DNA of 64,000 nt from positions 38,501-102,500 of the forward strand of contig NW_027195403.1 in NCBI RefSeq assembly GCF_038502225.1, read 5' to 3'. This document shows, piece by piece, positions 41,501 through 53,500 of this stretch. This DNA comes from Cherax quadricarinatus (lineage: Eukaryota; Arthropoda; Malacostraca; Decapoda; Parastacidae). Below the pieces are notes generated by a model that saw nothing but the letters and a program-made list of their open reading frames with translations, had not been told where the DNA came from and made no database searches. Position 1 is the first letter of the stretch; every line of letters starts with the position of its first letter. Both the position numbers and the translations under genes were made by a program.

Positions 41501-44500
41501 GAAGCCTTCCAGCAAGTGTACAAGCTTCCTTCAGCAAGTGTACGGGAAGCCTAGCAGTGTAATGGAAGCCTCAGCAGTGGTAAGGAAGCTCCTTCAGCAG
41601 TGTAAGGAAGTTCCTCCAGCAGTGTATGAAACCTTCAGTTATACAGCTTCTTCAGCAGTGTAATGAAGCTCGCCTTCAGCAACAGTAAAAAGGAAGCCTT
41701 CAGCAGTGGTAAGGAAAGCCCTTCAGCAGTGTAGGAAGCCTTCAGCAGTGTATGAAGCCTTCACAGCAGTGTAAAGGAAGTTCTTCAGCAGTGTAAGGAA
41801 GCTCCTTCAGCAGTGTAAGGGAAGCTTCTTCAGCAGCATACATTCTTCACAGTGTATGGGAAGTTCCCTTCAGCAGTGTAGGGAAGCCTTCCAGCAGTTA
41901 TGTAAGGAAGCCTTCAAGCAGTGTATCAAGCCCCTTCAGCAGTGTAAGGAAGCCTCTTCAGGCAGTGTAATTGGAAGCCCCTTCAGCAAGAGTACATGGA
42001 AGCCTTCAGCAGTGTAAGGGAAGCCTCATAGCAGTGGCAAGGGCCTCAAAAGCCTTTTAACGCAGGGAAGCCCTAGCAGTGAGGTATTCTTCATATGGGA
42101 AGCCTTTCCAGCAGTGTAGGGAAGCCTTTCCAGCAAGTGTCAGGGAAGCTCTTCAGCAGTGTAGGGAAGCCTTCAGCAGGTTAGGGAAGCTCGCAGTATA
42201 CCACCCAGCAGTGTAACAAGCCTTCAGCAGTGCAAGGAAGCCTTCAGCAGTGTAAGGAAGCTCTTCAGCAGTGCAAGGAAACCTTCAGCAGTGCAAGGGA
42301 ACTTTCCAAGCCAGGTTGACCGCCAGTGTAATGGAAGCTCCCTTCAGGCAGTGCATGGAAGCCTTCAGCAGTGTAAGGGAAGCTCTTCAGCAGTGTAAGG
42401 AAGTTCCTTTCAGCAGTGTAAGGAAGCTCCTTCCAGCAGGAAGGTAAGCTCTGTTAAGTGTAAGGGAAGTTCCTTCCAGCAGCAAATGCAAGGAAGCCCC
42501 TGGTTATGTAAGGAAGCCCTTCAGCAGTGTAATGGCAAACCTTCAGCAGTGTAATGGAAGCCTTCAGCAGTGCAAGGGAAAGCCTTCAGGCAGTGTTATG
42601 GTAAGGGCCTTCAGCAGTGCAAGGAACAAGCAGGTCAGGGCAAGCTCATATGAGGTAAAGCCTTCAGCATATATTCAGCAAGGAAGCCATTCAAGCCCAG
42701 GTTGTTAGGAAGCCTTCCCAGCAGTGTAAGGAAGCCCTTCCAGCAGTGGCAGGAAGCCTTACCAGTTATGTAAGGAAGCTCCCCTTCAGCAGTGTAAGGG
42801 AAGCTCCACAGTGTAGGGCAGGCCCTCCAGCAGTATAGTGAAGCCTGTTCAGCAGTGTAAGGGAAGCTCCTTCAGCGAGGCGGTAAGGGGTCCTCAGCAG
42901 CAAGGAAGGGTCCCTTCAGCAGTGTATGTGGAAGTTCCTACAGTGCTATGCAAGGGAAGCCTCCTTCAGTTATCGTAGGGAAGCCCTTCAGCAAGTGTAT
43001 AGAAGCCTCCAGCAGTGCAAGGCAAGCCTTTCAGCAGTGTAAGGAAGCCCTTCAGCAGTAAGGAAGCCTGCTAAATGTAAGGGAAGCCCTTCAGCAAATG
43101 TAATGGAAGCCTTCCACAGTGCAGTAATGGAAGCCCCTTAGCAGTGTAAGGGAAGCCTCCTTCAGCAGTGTAATGGAAGCCTTCCAGCAGTGTAAGGGAA
43201 GCCTTAGTCCAGTGTAAAGGAAGCTCCTTCAGCACGTCGTAAGGAAGGCCTCTGAAGCAGTGTAGGGTAATGGGTTTCCTTCAGCAAGTGTAAGGAAGCT
43301 CTTTCAGCAAGTGTAACAAGCCTTTCAGCATGTAAGGAAGCTCCTTCAGCAGTGTGAACAAGTCCTTCAGCAGTGTACAAGGAAGCCTTCCAGCAGTATG
43401 GCTTGGAAGCCTTCAGCAATGTAAGGCAAGCCTTCCCCAGCAGTACATGGGAAGCCCTTCCAGCAGTGTAGGGAAGCTCCTTCAGCAGTGTAATGGAAGC
43501 CCTTCAGCAGTGTAAGGGAAGTTCCTTCAGCAGTGTAAGGAAGCCTTCAGCAGTGTAATGGAAGCCCTTCAGTTGGCAGGTAGGGAAGCCTCCTTCAGCA
43601 GTGTAAGGGAAGCCCCCTTCCCCCAGCAAGTGCAGGGAAGCCTTCAGCAGTGTAAGGAAGCCCTTCAGCAGTGTAAGGAAGCCCTTCAGCAGTGTACAAA
43701 GCCTTACAGCAGTGTATGGGAAAGCCTCCTCAGTTCAATGTGGGCTAGCCTTCCAGCAGTGTAGGGAAGCCTCCTTCAGCAGTGCAGGGAAGCCCTTCTT
43801 AGCACAAAAAGCAGGTAAGCCCTTAGCAGTGTAACAGCTTCCTTCCAGCCAGTGTAGGGAAGCCTTCAGCAAGTGTCAGGGAAGTTCCTTCCAAGCAGTG
43901 CATGGAAGCCTTCAGCAGTGTAGGAAGCCTTCAGCAGTGTACAAAGCCTTCCATCACAGTCAGGAAGGAACCAGTCACTGTGCAAGGGAAGTCCTTCAAA
44001 GCAACGGTGCAAGAAGCCCCTGTTATGCAGGGAAGTCAGGGCAAGCCAGTTACAGCCCTAAGTTTCAGTGTAGGAAGTCTTCCCAAGCAAGTGTCAAGGA
44101 AGCCTTCCAGCAGTGTAGGAAGTTCCTTCAGCAGAGTGCAGGGAAGCCTCCTTTTCAGGCAGTGCAAGGAAGCCTCTTCAGCAGTGCAAGGGAAGCCCTT
44201 CAGCAGTGTAATGGAAGCCCTTCCATCAATGATCAGGCAAGCTCTTCAGCAGTGTAAGGGAAGCCCTTCAGCAGTGTAAGGGAAGCCCTTCCAGCATGGT
44301 TACAAGCCTTCAGCTTAGGCAGTGTAAGGAAGCCTGAGACAGTGTAAGGGAAGCCCTTCAGCAGTCGTAAGGGAAGCTCTTCAGCAATGTGGCTATGTGA
44401 GCCCTTTCAGCAGGTCGAAACCTTCAGCAGTCTAAGGAAACCTTCAGCAGTGTAATGTAGTCTGTTACACAGCTCTGTTACGTAAGGGAAGCCTTCAGCA

Positions 44501-47500
44501 GTGTAAGGGTGGTTCTCCAAGCCAGTGGAAGAAGCCCCTTCAGCAGGGTAGGCTTGAAGCCCTTCAGCAGTGAAGGAAGCCTTCAGCAGTGTAAGGAAAG
44601 CTCCTTCAGCAGTGTAAGGGAAGCCCTTCCAGCAGTGTATGGAAGTTCTTCCAGCAAGTGTAGGGGAAGCCCCCTTCAGCAACTGTAAGGGAAGCCTCCT
44701 ACAGGCAGCAAGGAAGCTCTTCCCCAGCAGTGTATGGCAAGCTCCTTCAGCAGTGTAAGGGAAGCTTCCTCCAGCAGCATAAGGGAAGCCCCTTCCAGTT
44801 ATGTAAGGAAGCCCTTCCAGCAGGTAAGGCCAAGCCCCTTGCAGTTATGGTAATGAAGCCTCAGCAATAGTACAGAAGCCTTCCATCAATGCAGCAAGGA
44901 AGGGAACCCGTTATGCAGGCGCCGTAAAGCTGGCGTTACAAGCCTGGAAGAAGCGTAAGGAAGCCTTCAGCAGTGCAAGGAAGTCCTGCGTCAGGCAGCG
45001 TAAGGGAAGCTCCTTCAGCAGTGTAAGGGAAGCCTTCAGCAGTGCAAGGGAAGCCCTTCAGTTGCAGTGTAGGGCAGCCTCCAGCAGGAAGCCCTTCAGT
45101 GTAATGGAAGCCTCCTTCAGCACTGTAAGGGAAGCTCTGAAACATGTATGGGAAGCTCCCAGCAGTGTAAGGAAGCTCCTTCAGCAGTGTAATGGAAGCT
45201 CCTCCAGCAACGTAGGGAAGCCTTCAGAAATGCAAGGGAAGCCCTCCTTCAGGCAGTGTAAGGGAAAGCCCCTTCTTTAGCAGGTAAAAGAGGAAGGCCC
45301 TTCAAGCCATACCAGCTTTCACAGTGGTTAGGGAAGCCTTCAGTTATGTAGGGTAGGTCTTCATCCAGTGTAAGGGTAAGCCCCACTGCAAGCCGCCAAG
45401 GAAGCCTCCTTCAGCAGTGTAGGGAAGCCTTCTGCTAGCAATGTGGAGGAAGCCTCCTTCCAGCAAGTGTAAGGGAAGCCTCACAGTGTTAGGGAAGCCT
45501 CTGGTTAATGGTAAGGGTCCTTCCAGCAGTGTGGAAGGAAGCCTTCAGCAGGAAGCCTCTGTTATGTAGGAAGCCTTCAGCAGTGTAAGGGAAGCCCTTC
45601 AGCAGGTTGCATGGGAAGCCTTTCAGCAAATTATAAGGAAGCCCTTCCCCAGCAGTGCAAGGGAAGCCTCCAGCAGTGTAGGGAAGCCTTCCAGCAGGGT
45701 GTAATGGAAGCCCTTCAGCAGTGTAAGGAAGTCCCTTCAGCATGCAAGGAAGGTCTTCAGGGCAGTGTAGGGAAAGCCCCTCAGCAGTGTACAAGAAGCC
45801 TTCCAGCAGTGGCTAGGAAGCCTCAGCAGTGCAGGGAAGTTCCTTACAGCATGTATGGGAAGCTCCTTCAGCAGTGCATAGGCTGAAGCCTTCTCAGCAG
45901 TGTAGGAAGTTCTTCAGGTTGGCAGGGAAGCCTTCACAGTGTATTGGGAAGCCCTTGAAGCAGTGCAATGGTGGCCCCTGAGAGTGGCAAGGGTCCTTCA
46001 GCAGTGTAGGGAAGCCCTTCTACTATGCTGCCAGGCCCCAAGCCCTTAGCAGTGGGCAGGGAAGCCTTCCAGCAGCGTAAGGGTCTTCAAGCTGGTATTC
46101 CTTTCCATGCAGTGTAGGGAAGCCCTTCAGCATGCCAAGGAAGCCCTTCAGCAGTGTAGGGAAGCCTCCTGTTAGCAGGTAGGAAGCCTTCCAGCAGAGC
46201 AGGGAAGCCTTTCAGCCAAGTGTCAAGGAAGCCCTTCAGCAATGTAGGGAAGCCTTCAGCAGTGCAGGGAAAGTTCCCCTGAGCAGTGGCAGGGAAGCCC
46301 TTCAGCAAGAGGTAAGGAAGCCCTTTCAGCAGTGTAAGGAAGCCTTCAGCAAGTGTAAGGAAGCCTTACAGCAGTAAGGAAGCCTTCAGCAGTGTAAGGA
46401 AGCCTTCAGCAACAACGTAAGGGAAGCCCTTCAGCCAAGTGTAATGGGAAGCTCTTCCAGCAGTGTATGAAGCTCCTTTCAGCATGGTAAGGAAGCCTTC
46501 CCAGCAGTGTAAGGAAGCCTTCAGCAGTGTAAGGAAAGCCTTCTCAAGCAGGTATGTAGGGAAGCCTCCTTCCAGCAGTGTAAGGAAACGCCTTCAGCAG
46601 TGTAAGGAAGCCTTCAGCAGTGTAATGGAAGCCTTCTAGCAAGTGTAATGGAAGCCTTCAGCAGTGGCTAAGGAAGCCTTCAGCAGTGTAAGGAAAACGC
46701 CTTCAGCAAGTGTAACGGAAAGCCTTCAGCAGTATAAAGGAACCGCCTTCAGCAATGTAAGGAAGAACCTTCCAGCAGAAATGTATGAAAGCTCTTCAGC
46801 AGTGTAAGGGAAGCTTCTTAGCAGTGTAAGGAAGCCTCTATTATGTATGAAGCCTTCCATAGCAAGTGTAGGGAAAGCTATTCAGCAGTGTATGGAAGCT
46901 CCTTCAGCAAGTGTCAGGGAAGCTCCCTTCCAGCAAGTGTAAGGAAGCCTTCAGCAAGTGGTATGGGAAGCCTTTCAGCAATGGTAAGGAAGCTCCCTAG
47001 CAGTGTAATGGAAGCCCTTCTAGCAAGTGTAATGGAAAGCTCCTTCAGCAGTGTAAGGAAGCTCTTCAGCAGTGTAAGGAAGCTCCTTCAAGCAAGTGTA
47101 ATGGAAGCCCTGCAGCAGTGTAAGGAAGCCTTCAGCAGGGAAGCTCAAGGCAAGTTCTGTTAATGGCTCAAGGCAAGGCCCACAGCCTTCAGCATGTAAG
47201 GAAGCTCCCTCAGCAGTGGCTAAGGAAGCCCTTCAGCAGTGTACAAGGCTATAGTTCATGGCTTCCCCAAGCAGTGTAAAAGGAAGCCCTTCAGCAGTGT
47301 AAGGAAGCCTCAGCAGGGTAAGGAAGCCTTCAGCAAGTACAAGCCCTGTTAATGCCAGGTTCTAGCAGTGCAAGGGATGCCCTTCCAGGCAGGTCTAAGG
47401 AAGCTCCTTCAGCAGTGTAAGGAAGATTCAGCAAGCGTAGGAAGCCTTCCAGCAAGTGCAAGGAAGCCTTCACAAGTCCTTGAGGCTCAGCAGTGCAAGG

Positions 47501-50500
47501 GAAGCTCCCTTCAGCAGTACAAGGGAAGCTGTCAGCAGTGTAAGGCTGAAGCCTTCCCCCAGCAGTGTATGGGAAGCTCCTTTCAGCAGTGGCAAGGAAG
47601 CCTTCAGCAGTGTAAGGGAAGCCTTACAGGTTAAGTCGCAGGGCAATGGTACCTTCAGCAGTGTAAGGAAGCTCCTTCCAGCAGTGTAAGGAAGTTCCTT
47701 CAGCAGTGTACTGGAAGCTCCTTCAGCAGTGTAAGGAAGCCTTTCAGCAATGTGTAAGGAAGCCTTCAAAGAGTGTAGGGAAGCCTCCAGAGTGTAGGGA
47801 AGCCCAAGTTATGTAGGAAGCCCTTCAGGGCAGTGTAAGAGCCTGTTGTTCTGTAGGGAAGCCTCCAGCAGTGTAGGGAAGCTCTTCAGCAGTGTAAGGG
47901 AAGCCTTCTATGTAGGGAAGCTCTCAGCAGTGTAAGGAAGCCCTTCCAAGCAGTGTAAGGGAAGCCTTCCAGCAGTGTAAGGGAAGCCTTCCTTCAGCAG
48001 TGTAAGGGAAGCTCTTCAGTGTATGGAAGCCTTCAGCAGTGTAAGGGAAGCCTCTTTTCCTCAGCAAGTGGAATTTGAAGCTCTTCAGCAGTGTAAGGGA
48101 AGCTCTTCAGCAAGGTGTAAGGAAGCCCTTCAGCAGTGTAAGGAAGCCTCCAAGCAAGTGTAAGAAACTTCCTTCAGCAGTGTAAGGGAAGCCTAGCAGT
48201 GTGGTTAAGGAAGCCCCTTCACAGTGTAAGGGAACCTCAGCAGTAAGAACTCCCTCTCAGCAGTGTTAGAAACCTTCAGCAGTGTTAATGAAGCCTTCAG
48301 CAGTGTATGAAGCCCTTCAGAGGTGTATGACTCAGCAGGGTAGCCTCAGCAGTGAAGGAAGCCTTCAGCAGTGTAGGGAAGCCCTAGCAGTGTAAGAAGC
48401 TCCTCAAGCAGTGTGGAAGGCCCTTCAGCAGTGTAAGGGAAGCCCCTTCAGCAGTGTAAGGAAGCCCTTCACAGTGTAAGGAAGCTCTTCAAGCAGGAAG
48501 GAAGCCCCTTCAGTGTAGGAAGCCTTCAGCAGTGTAAGGGAAGCCTTCCAAGCCAATGTAGGAAGCTTCAGCAGTGTAGGGAAGCCCTTCCTTCAGCAGT
48601 GGAAGGAAGCCCTCCAGCAGGTGTAGGAAGCCTTCACAGTGTAAGGGAAGCTCAGCAGTGTAGGGAAGCCTTCAGCAGTGTAAGGGAAGCTGTTATGTTA
48701 TGGAAGCCCTTCCAGCAAGTGGTACAGAAGTCCCTTCACAGTAAGGAAGCCCTTCAGCAATGTAAGGAAGCCTTCAGCAGTGTAAGGAACCTTCAGCAGT
48801 GTAGGGAAACCTCCCTTCAGCAGGTGGGTAAGAATCCCTTCAGCAAGTGGAAGCCTTCAGTAAGTGCAAGGGAAGCTCCTTCAGCAGTGCCGTAGGGCTC
48901 AGAGTGTAAGGAAGCCTTCAGCAGTGTAAGGGAAGCTCCTCAGCAGTGTTATGAAGCCTTCAGGCAGTGTATGGAAGCCTTCAGGCAGTGTAAGGAAGCC
49001 TTAGCAGTGTAAGGAAGCCCTTCGGCATGTAGGGAACCTCCAGCAGTGTAAGGAACCTTCAGGTGTAAGGCCCAGCAGTTGCAAGAAGCCCTTCAGTGCC
49101 AGGAAGCCTCAGCAAGTGTAGGGAAGCTCCCAGCAAGGTAAGGGAAGCCTTCTGAAGGAGTGATGGAAGCCTTCAGCAGGAGTAACAGCTCCCAGTGTAA
49201 GGAAGCCTCAGCAGTTTAAGGAAGCCTGGGGTGCCTTAATGTAGGGAAGCCTTAGAGCAGTGTAAGGGAAGCCCTTCCACAGTGTAAGGGAAGCCTCTGT
49301 TATGAAGGGAAGCTCAGGCAGAGAATTTCTTCTGTTATGTAAGGGCTCTGTTATGCAAGGGTAGAAGCCCCTTCAAAGCAGGTAGTGGGAAGCCTTCAGC
49401 AGTGTAATGGAAGCCTCCTCAGCAGTGTAGGGAAGCCCTTCACAGTGTAAGGAAGCCTTCAGCAATGTATGAAGCCCCCAAGCAGTGTATGAAGCCTAGC
49501 AGTGTAAGTTGGAAGCCCCTTCAGCAGTGTAAGGAAGCCTTCAAGGCAAAAGAACCTTCCAGCAATGTAAGGAAGCCCCCAGCAGTGTAGGGAAGCCTTC
49601 AGCAGGTTAAGGAAGCTTCGTGTTATGAAGCCTCTAGCAGTGAAAGGGAAGCCTTCCAGCAGTGTAAGGAAGCTCCTAGCAGTGAAGGAAGCCTTCAGCA
49701 GTGTAAGGAAGCCTTCTTCAGCAGTGTAACAAGGCTCCTTCAGCAGGTGGAAGCCTTCACAGTGTAATTGGAAGCCTTCAGCATGTAAGGAAGCCCTTCA
49801 AGCAGGTAAGGAACCTTCAGCAACGTAAGCCCTTCCAGCAGTGTAAGGGAAGGCCCCTTCAGCAGTGTAAGGAACCTTCGCAGTGTATGGAAAAGCTCCT
49901 TCAGGCAAGTGTAAGGGAAGCCTTCAGCAGTGTAGGGAAGCCTCTTAGCAGTGTAAGGAAGCTCCTTCAAGCAGTGTAGGAAGCCTTCAGCATGTAAGGA
50001 AGCCTTCCAGCAGTGTAGGAAGCCTTCAGCAGTGTAAGGGAAGCCCTTCACAGTGTAGGGAAGCCTTCACAGTGTAAGGGAAGCCTCAGCAGTGTAGGGA
50101 AGCTCTTCAAGAATGTATGAAACTTCAGCAGTGTAAGGAAGCCCTTCAGCAGTGTAGGGAAGCCTTCCAGCAGTGTAGAAGCCTTCAGCAGTGTAAGGAA
50201 GCCTTAGCAGGAAGGAAGCCCTTCAGGCAGGGGAGGGAAGCCTGCAGTGTAAAGCCTCTACAGTGAGAAGCCTTCAGCAGTGTAGGGAAAGCCCTTCCAC
50301 AGTGTAAGGAAGGCCTTCCAGCAAGTGTTATGAAGCCTTACAATGTAGGGAAGCCCTTCAATGTAAGGAAGCCTTCAGTGTATGAAGCCCTTCCGCAGTG
50401 TAAGGGAAGCTCCTTCAGCAGTGTGGAAGGGAAGCCCTTCACAGTGTAGGGAAGCCTTCAGCAGTGTAAGGGAAGCCTTCAGCAGTGTAGGAAGCCCCTT

Positions 50501-53500
50501 GAAGTGTAAGGGAAAGCCTTCAGCAGTGTAAGGAAGCCCCTCAGCAGTGGAAGAGCCTCAGCAGTTGTAAGGAAGCCTTCTTCAGCAGGTAGGAAGCCTC
50601 AGCAGTGTAAGAAGCTTCCTTCAGTTAATGTTATGAACCTTCAGCAGTGTAAGCCTTCAGCAGGTAAGGAAGCCTTCAGCAGTGTAGGGAACCTTCAGCA
50701 GTGTAAGGAAACCAGCAAGGTAGGGGAAACCCTTCAGCAGTGTTATGGTGGAGCCTCAGCCAGTGGCAAGGACCTTCCAGCAGTGTAAAGCCTTCAGCAG
50801 TGTAGGGAAGCCTTCCAGCAGTGTATGGGAAGCCTCCAGCAGAGTGGAAGCCCTCCAGGGCAGTGTAAGGGAAGCCTTCAGCAGTGTAAGGAAGCCCTCA
50901 GCAGTGTAGGAGTCAGCAGCCCTAGGAAACCTTCAGCAGTGTAGGGAAGCCTTCACAGTGTTAGGGAGCTCCAGCAGTGTGAGGAAGCCTTCAAGCAGTT
51001 GTATGAAGCCCCTCCCCAGCAAGAAGGAAGCCTTCCAGCAGTATAAGGGAAGCCTTCCCCAGCAGTGTAGGGGCCCTTCCAGCAGTGTAGGGAAGCTCTC
51101 AGCAGTGTAAGGAAGAATCTCTGCAAGGGGAAGCCCTTCAGCAGTGTAGGAAGCCTTCCTCTGGTTAGTGTAGGGAAGTTTCAGCAGTGTAAGGTCTTCA
51201 GCAGTGTAAGGACCTAGCAGTGTAGAAGCTCAGCAGTGTAGGGAAGCCTTCAGCAGGAGGGAAGCCCTTCTTCCAAGCAGTGTAAGGAAGCTCCTTCCAG
51301 CAGTGTAAGGGAGTTTCAAGCAGTGTAAGGGAAGCTCACAGTGTAAGGAGCTCAGATGTATTGGAAGCCTGTAACTGTAGGAAGCCCTCTTCAAACAGTG
51401 TAGCTCCTTCAAGCAGTGTAGGGAAGCCCTTCCAAGCAGTTGTAAGGAAGCCCTTCAGCAGTGTAGGGAAGCCTCCTTCCATGTAGCCTCAGCGTTAAGC
51501 TTCTTGTGTTAGAGGGAGCCCTCCAGCAGTGTACAGTCCCCTTCAGCAGTGTAGGAAGCCCTCCAGCAGTGTTAGGGAAGTCTCCTTCAGCATGTAAGGG
51601 AAGCCTCAGCATGTAAGGAAGCTCAGCAGTGTAAGGGAAGCCCTCAGCAGTGTAGGGAAGCCTCTGGTGTTATGTAAGGAAGCCTCAGCAGTGTAAGGAA
51701 GCTCCTTCCCAGCAGTGTAGGGAAGTTCTTCAGTGTAAGGAAGCCCTGAAGCAGTGAAGGAAGCCCCTCCAAGTCAAGGAAGTTCCTTCAGCAGTGTAAG
51801 GAAGCCCTTCCTTCAGCAGTGAGTCAAATGTAAGAAGCCTTCTTTAGCAGTGTATGAGCCTGGTACAGTAGGGAAGCCTTCCAGCAGTGTATGTAAGGAA
51901 GCTCTGTTAATATAGGGAAGCTCCTCAGGCAATGTAAGGAAGCCTTCCAGCAGTGTAGGAAGCCCTTCAGCAGTGCAAGGGAAGCCTCTTAGCAATGTAA
52001 GGAAGCCTCAGGCAAGTTCCATTAGGAAGCCTTCAGCAGTGTAAGGAAGCCCTTCCTTCAGCAGTGTAAGGAAGTCCTTCCAGCAGCGTAATGGAAGCCT
52101 TCAGCAGTGTAGGAAGCCCTTCAGCAGTAGGAAGCCTTCAGCAGTGGTTAAGGAAGAATTTCATCCCCAGCAGTGTAGAATCCTCAGCAGTGTAAGGAAG
52201 CCTCTTCGAGCAGTAGGGAAGCTCTCATGTAAGAAGCCTTCAGCAGTAAGGGAAGCCTTAAGGAAGCCTTCCTCACCAGTGTAAGGAAGCCTTCAGCAGT
52301 GTGTAGGCGGGAAGCCTTCTTAGCAGTGTAAGGAAGCTCTTCAGCAGTGCATGCTCTTCAGCAGTGGTAAGGAAGCCTTTCATCAATGTCAGGAAGCCTT
52401 CAGCAGTGTAAGGAAGCCTCTTCAGCAGTGTAGGAAGCCCCTTCAGCAGGTAAGGAAGCTCCAGCAGTGTAAGGGAAGCCCTTCCAGAATGTAAGGAAGC
52501 CTCCTTCAGCAGTGTAGGAAGCCTTCAGCAGTGTAGGAAGCCTTCAGCAATGTAGGGAAGCCTTCTTAGCAGTGAAGGGAAGCCCTTCAGCAGTGTAGGA
52601 AGCCTTCCAGCAATGTAGGAAAAAGCCTTCAGCAATGTAAGGAAAGCTCAGCAGTGATAGCTCACAATGTAGGGTCAGCAGTGTATGAAGCCTTTCAGCA
52701 GTGTAGGAAGCCCTCTTCAGTGTAAGGAAGCTCTCAGCAGTGTAGTAAGGAAGCTCCTTCAATGTAAGGAGCTCAGTAGTAAGGAAGCCTTCAGCAGTGT
52801 AGGGAAGCCTCAGCAGCGTAAGGAAGCCCTCTCAGCATGTATGAAGCCTTCAGCAGTGTAAGGAAGCCTCGGAGGCGGGAGCCTTCAGCAGTAAGGAAGT
52901 TCCTTCAGCAGTGTGGGAAGCTTCACAGTGTAATGGAAGTTCCTTCAGCAGTGTAAGGAAGCCTTCCACAGCAAAGGAAGCCTTCAGCAGTGGGAAGGAA
53001 GCCTTCAGCAGTGTAAGGAAGCCTTCAGCAGTATAATGAAGCCCTTCAGCAGTGTAAGGAAGCCTCCCTTCAGAGTGTGGTAAGAAAGCCTTCAGCAGTG
53101 TAGTGAAGTCCTCTTCAGCAGTGTAAGGAAGCCTTCAGCAGTGTGCAGGAAGCCTTCAGCAGTGTAAGGAAGCTCTTCAGCAGTGTAGGGAAGCCCCTTC
53201 CCCTGAGGGAGTGTTAAAGGAAGGCTTAGCAGTGGATAAGCCTTCCTTCAGTGTAAGGAAGCCCTTCCAGCATGTAGGAAGCTCTAGCAGTGTATGAAGC
53301 CTTCAGCATGTAGGAAGCCTTCAGCATGTAAGGAAGCTCCTTCAGCAGTGTAGGGAAGCCTTCAGCAGCAGTAAGGGAAGCCTCAGGCAAGTCTGGAAGC
53401 TTCAGCAGTGTATGGTAAGCCTTCGCAGGGTAAAAGCTTCAGCAGTGTAAGGGAAGCTCTTCCAGCAGTGTAAGGGAAGCCTAGCAGGGTGGAAGCCTTT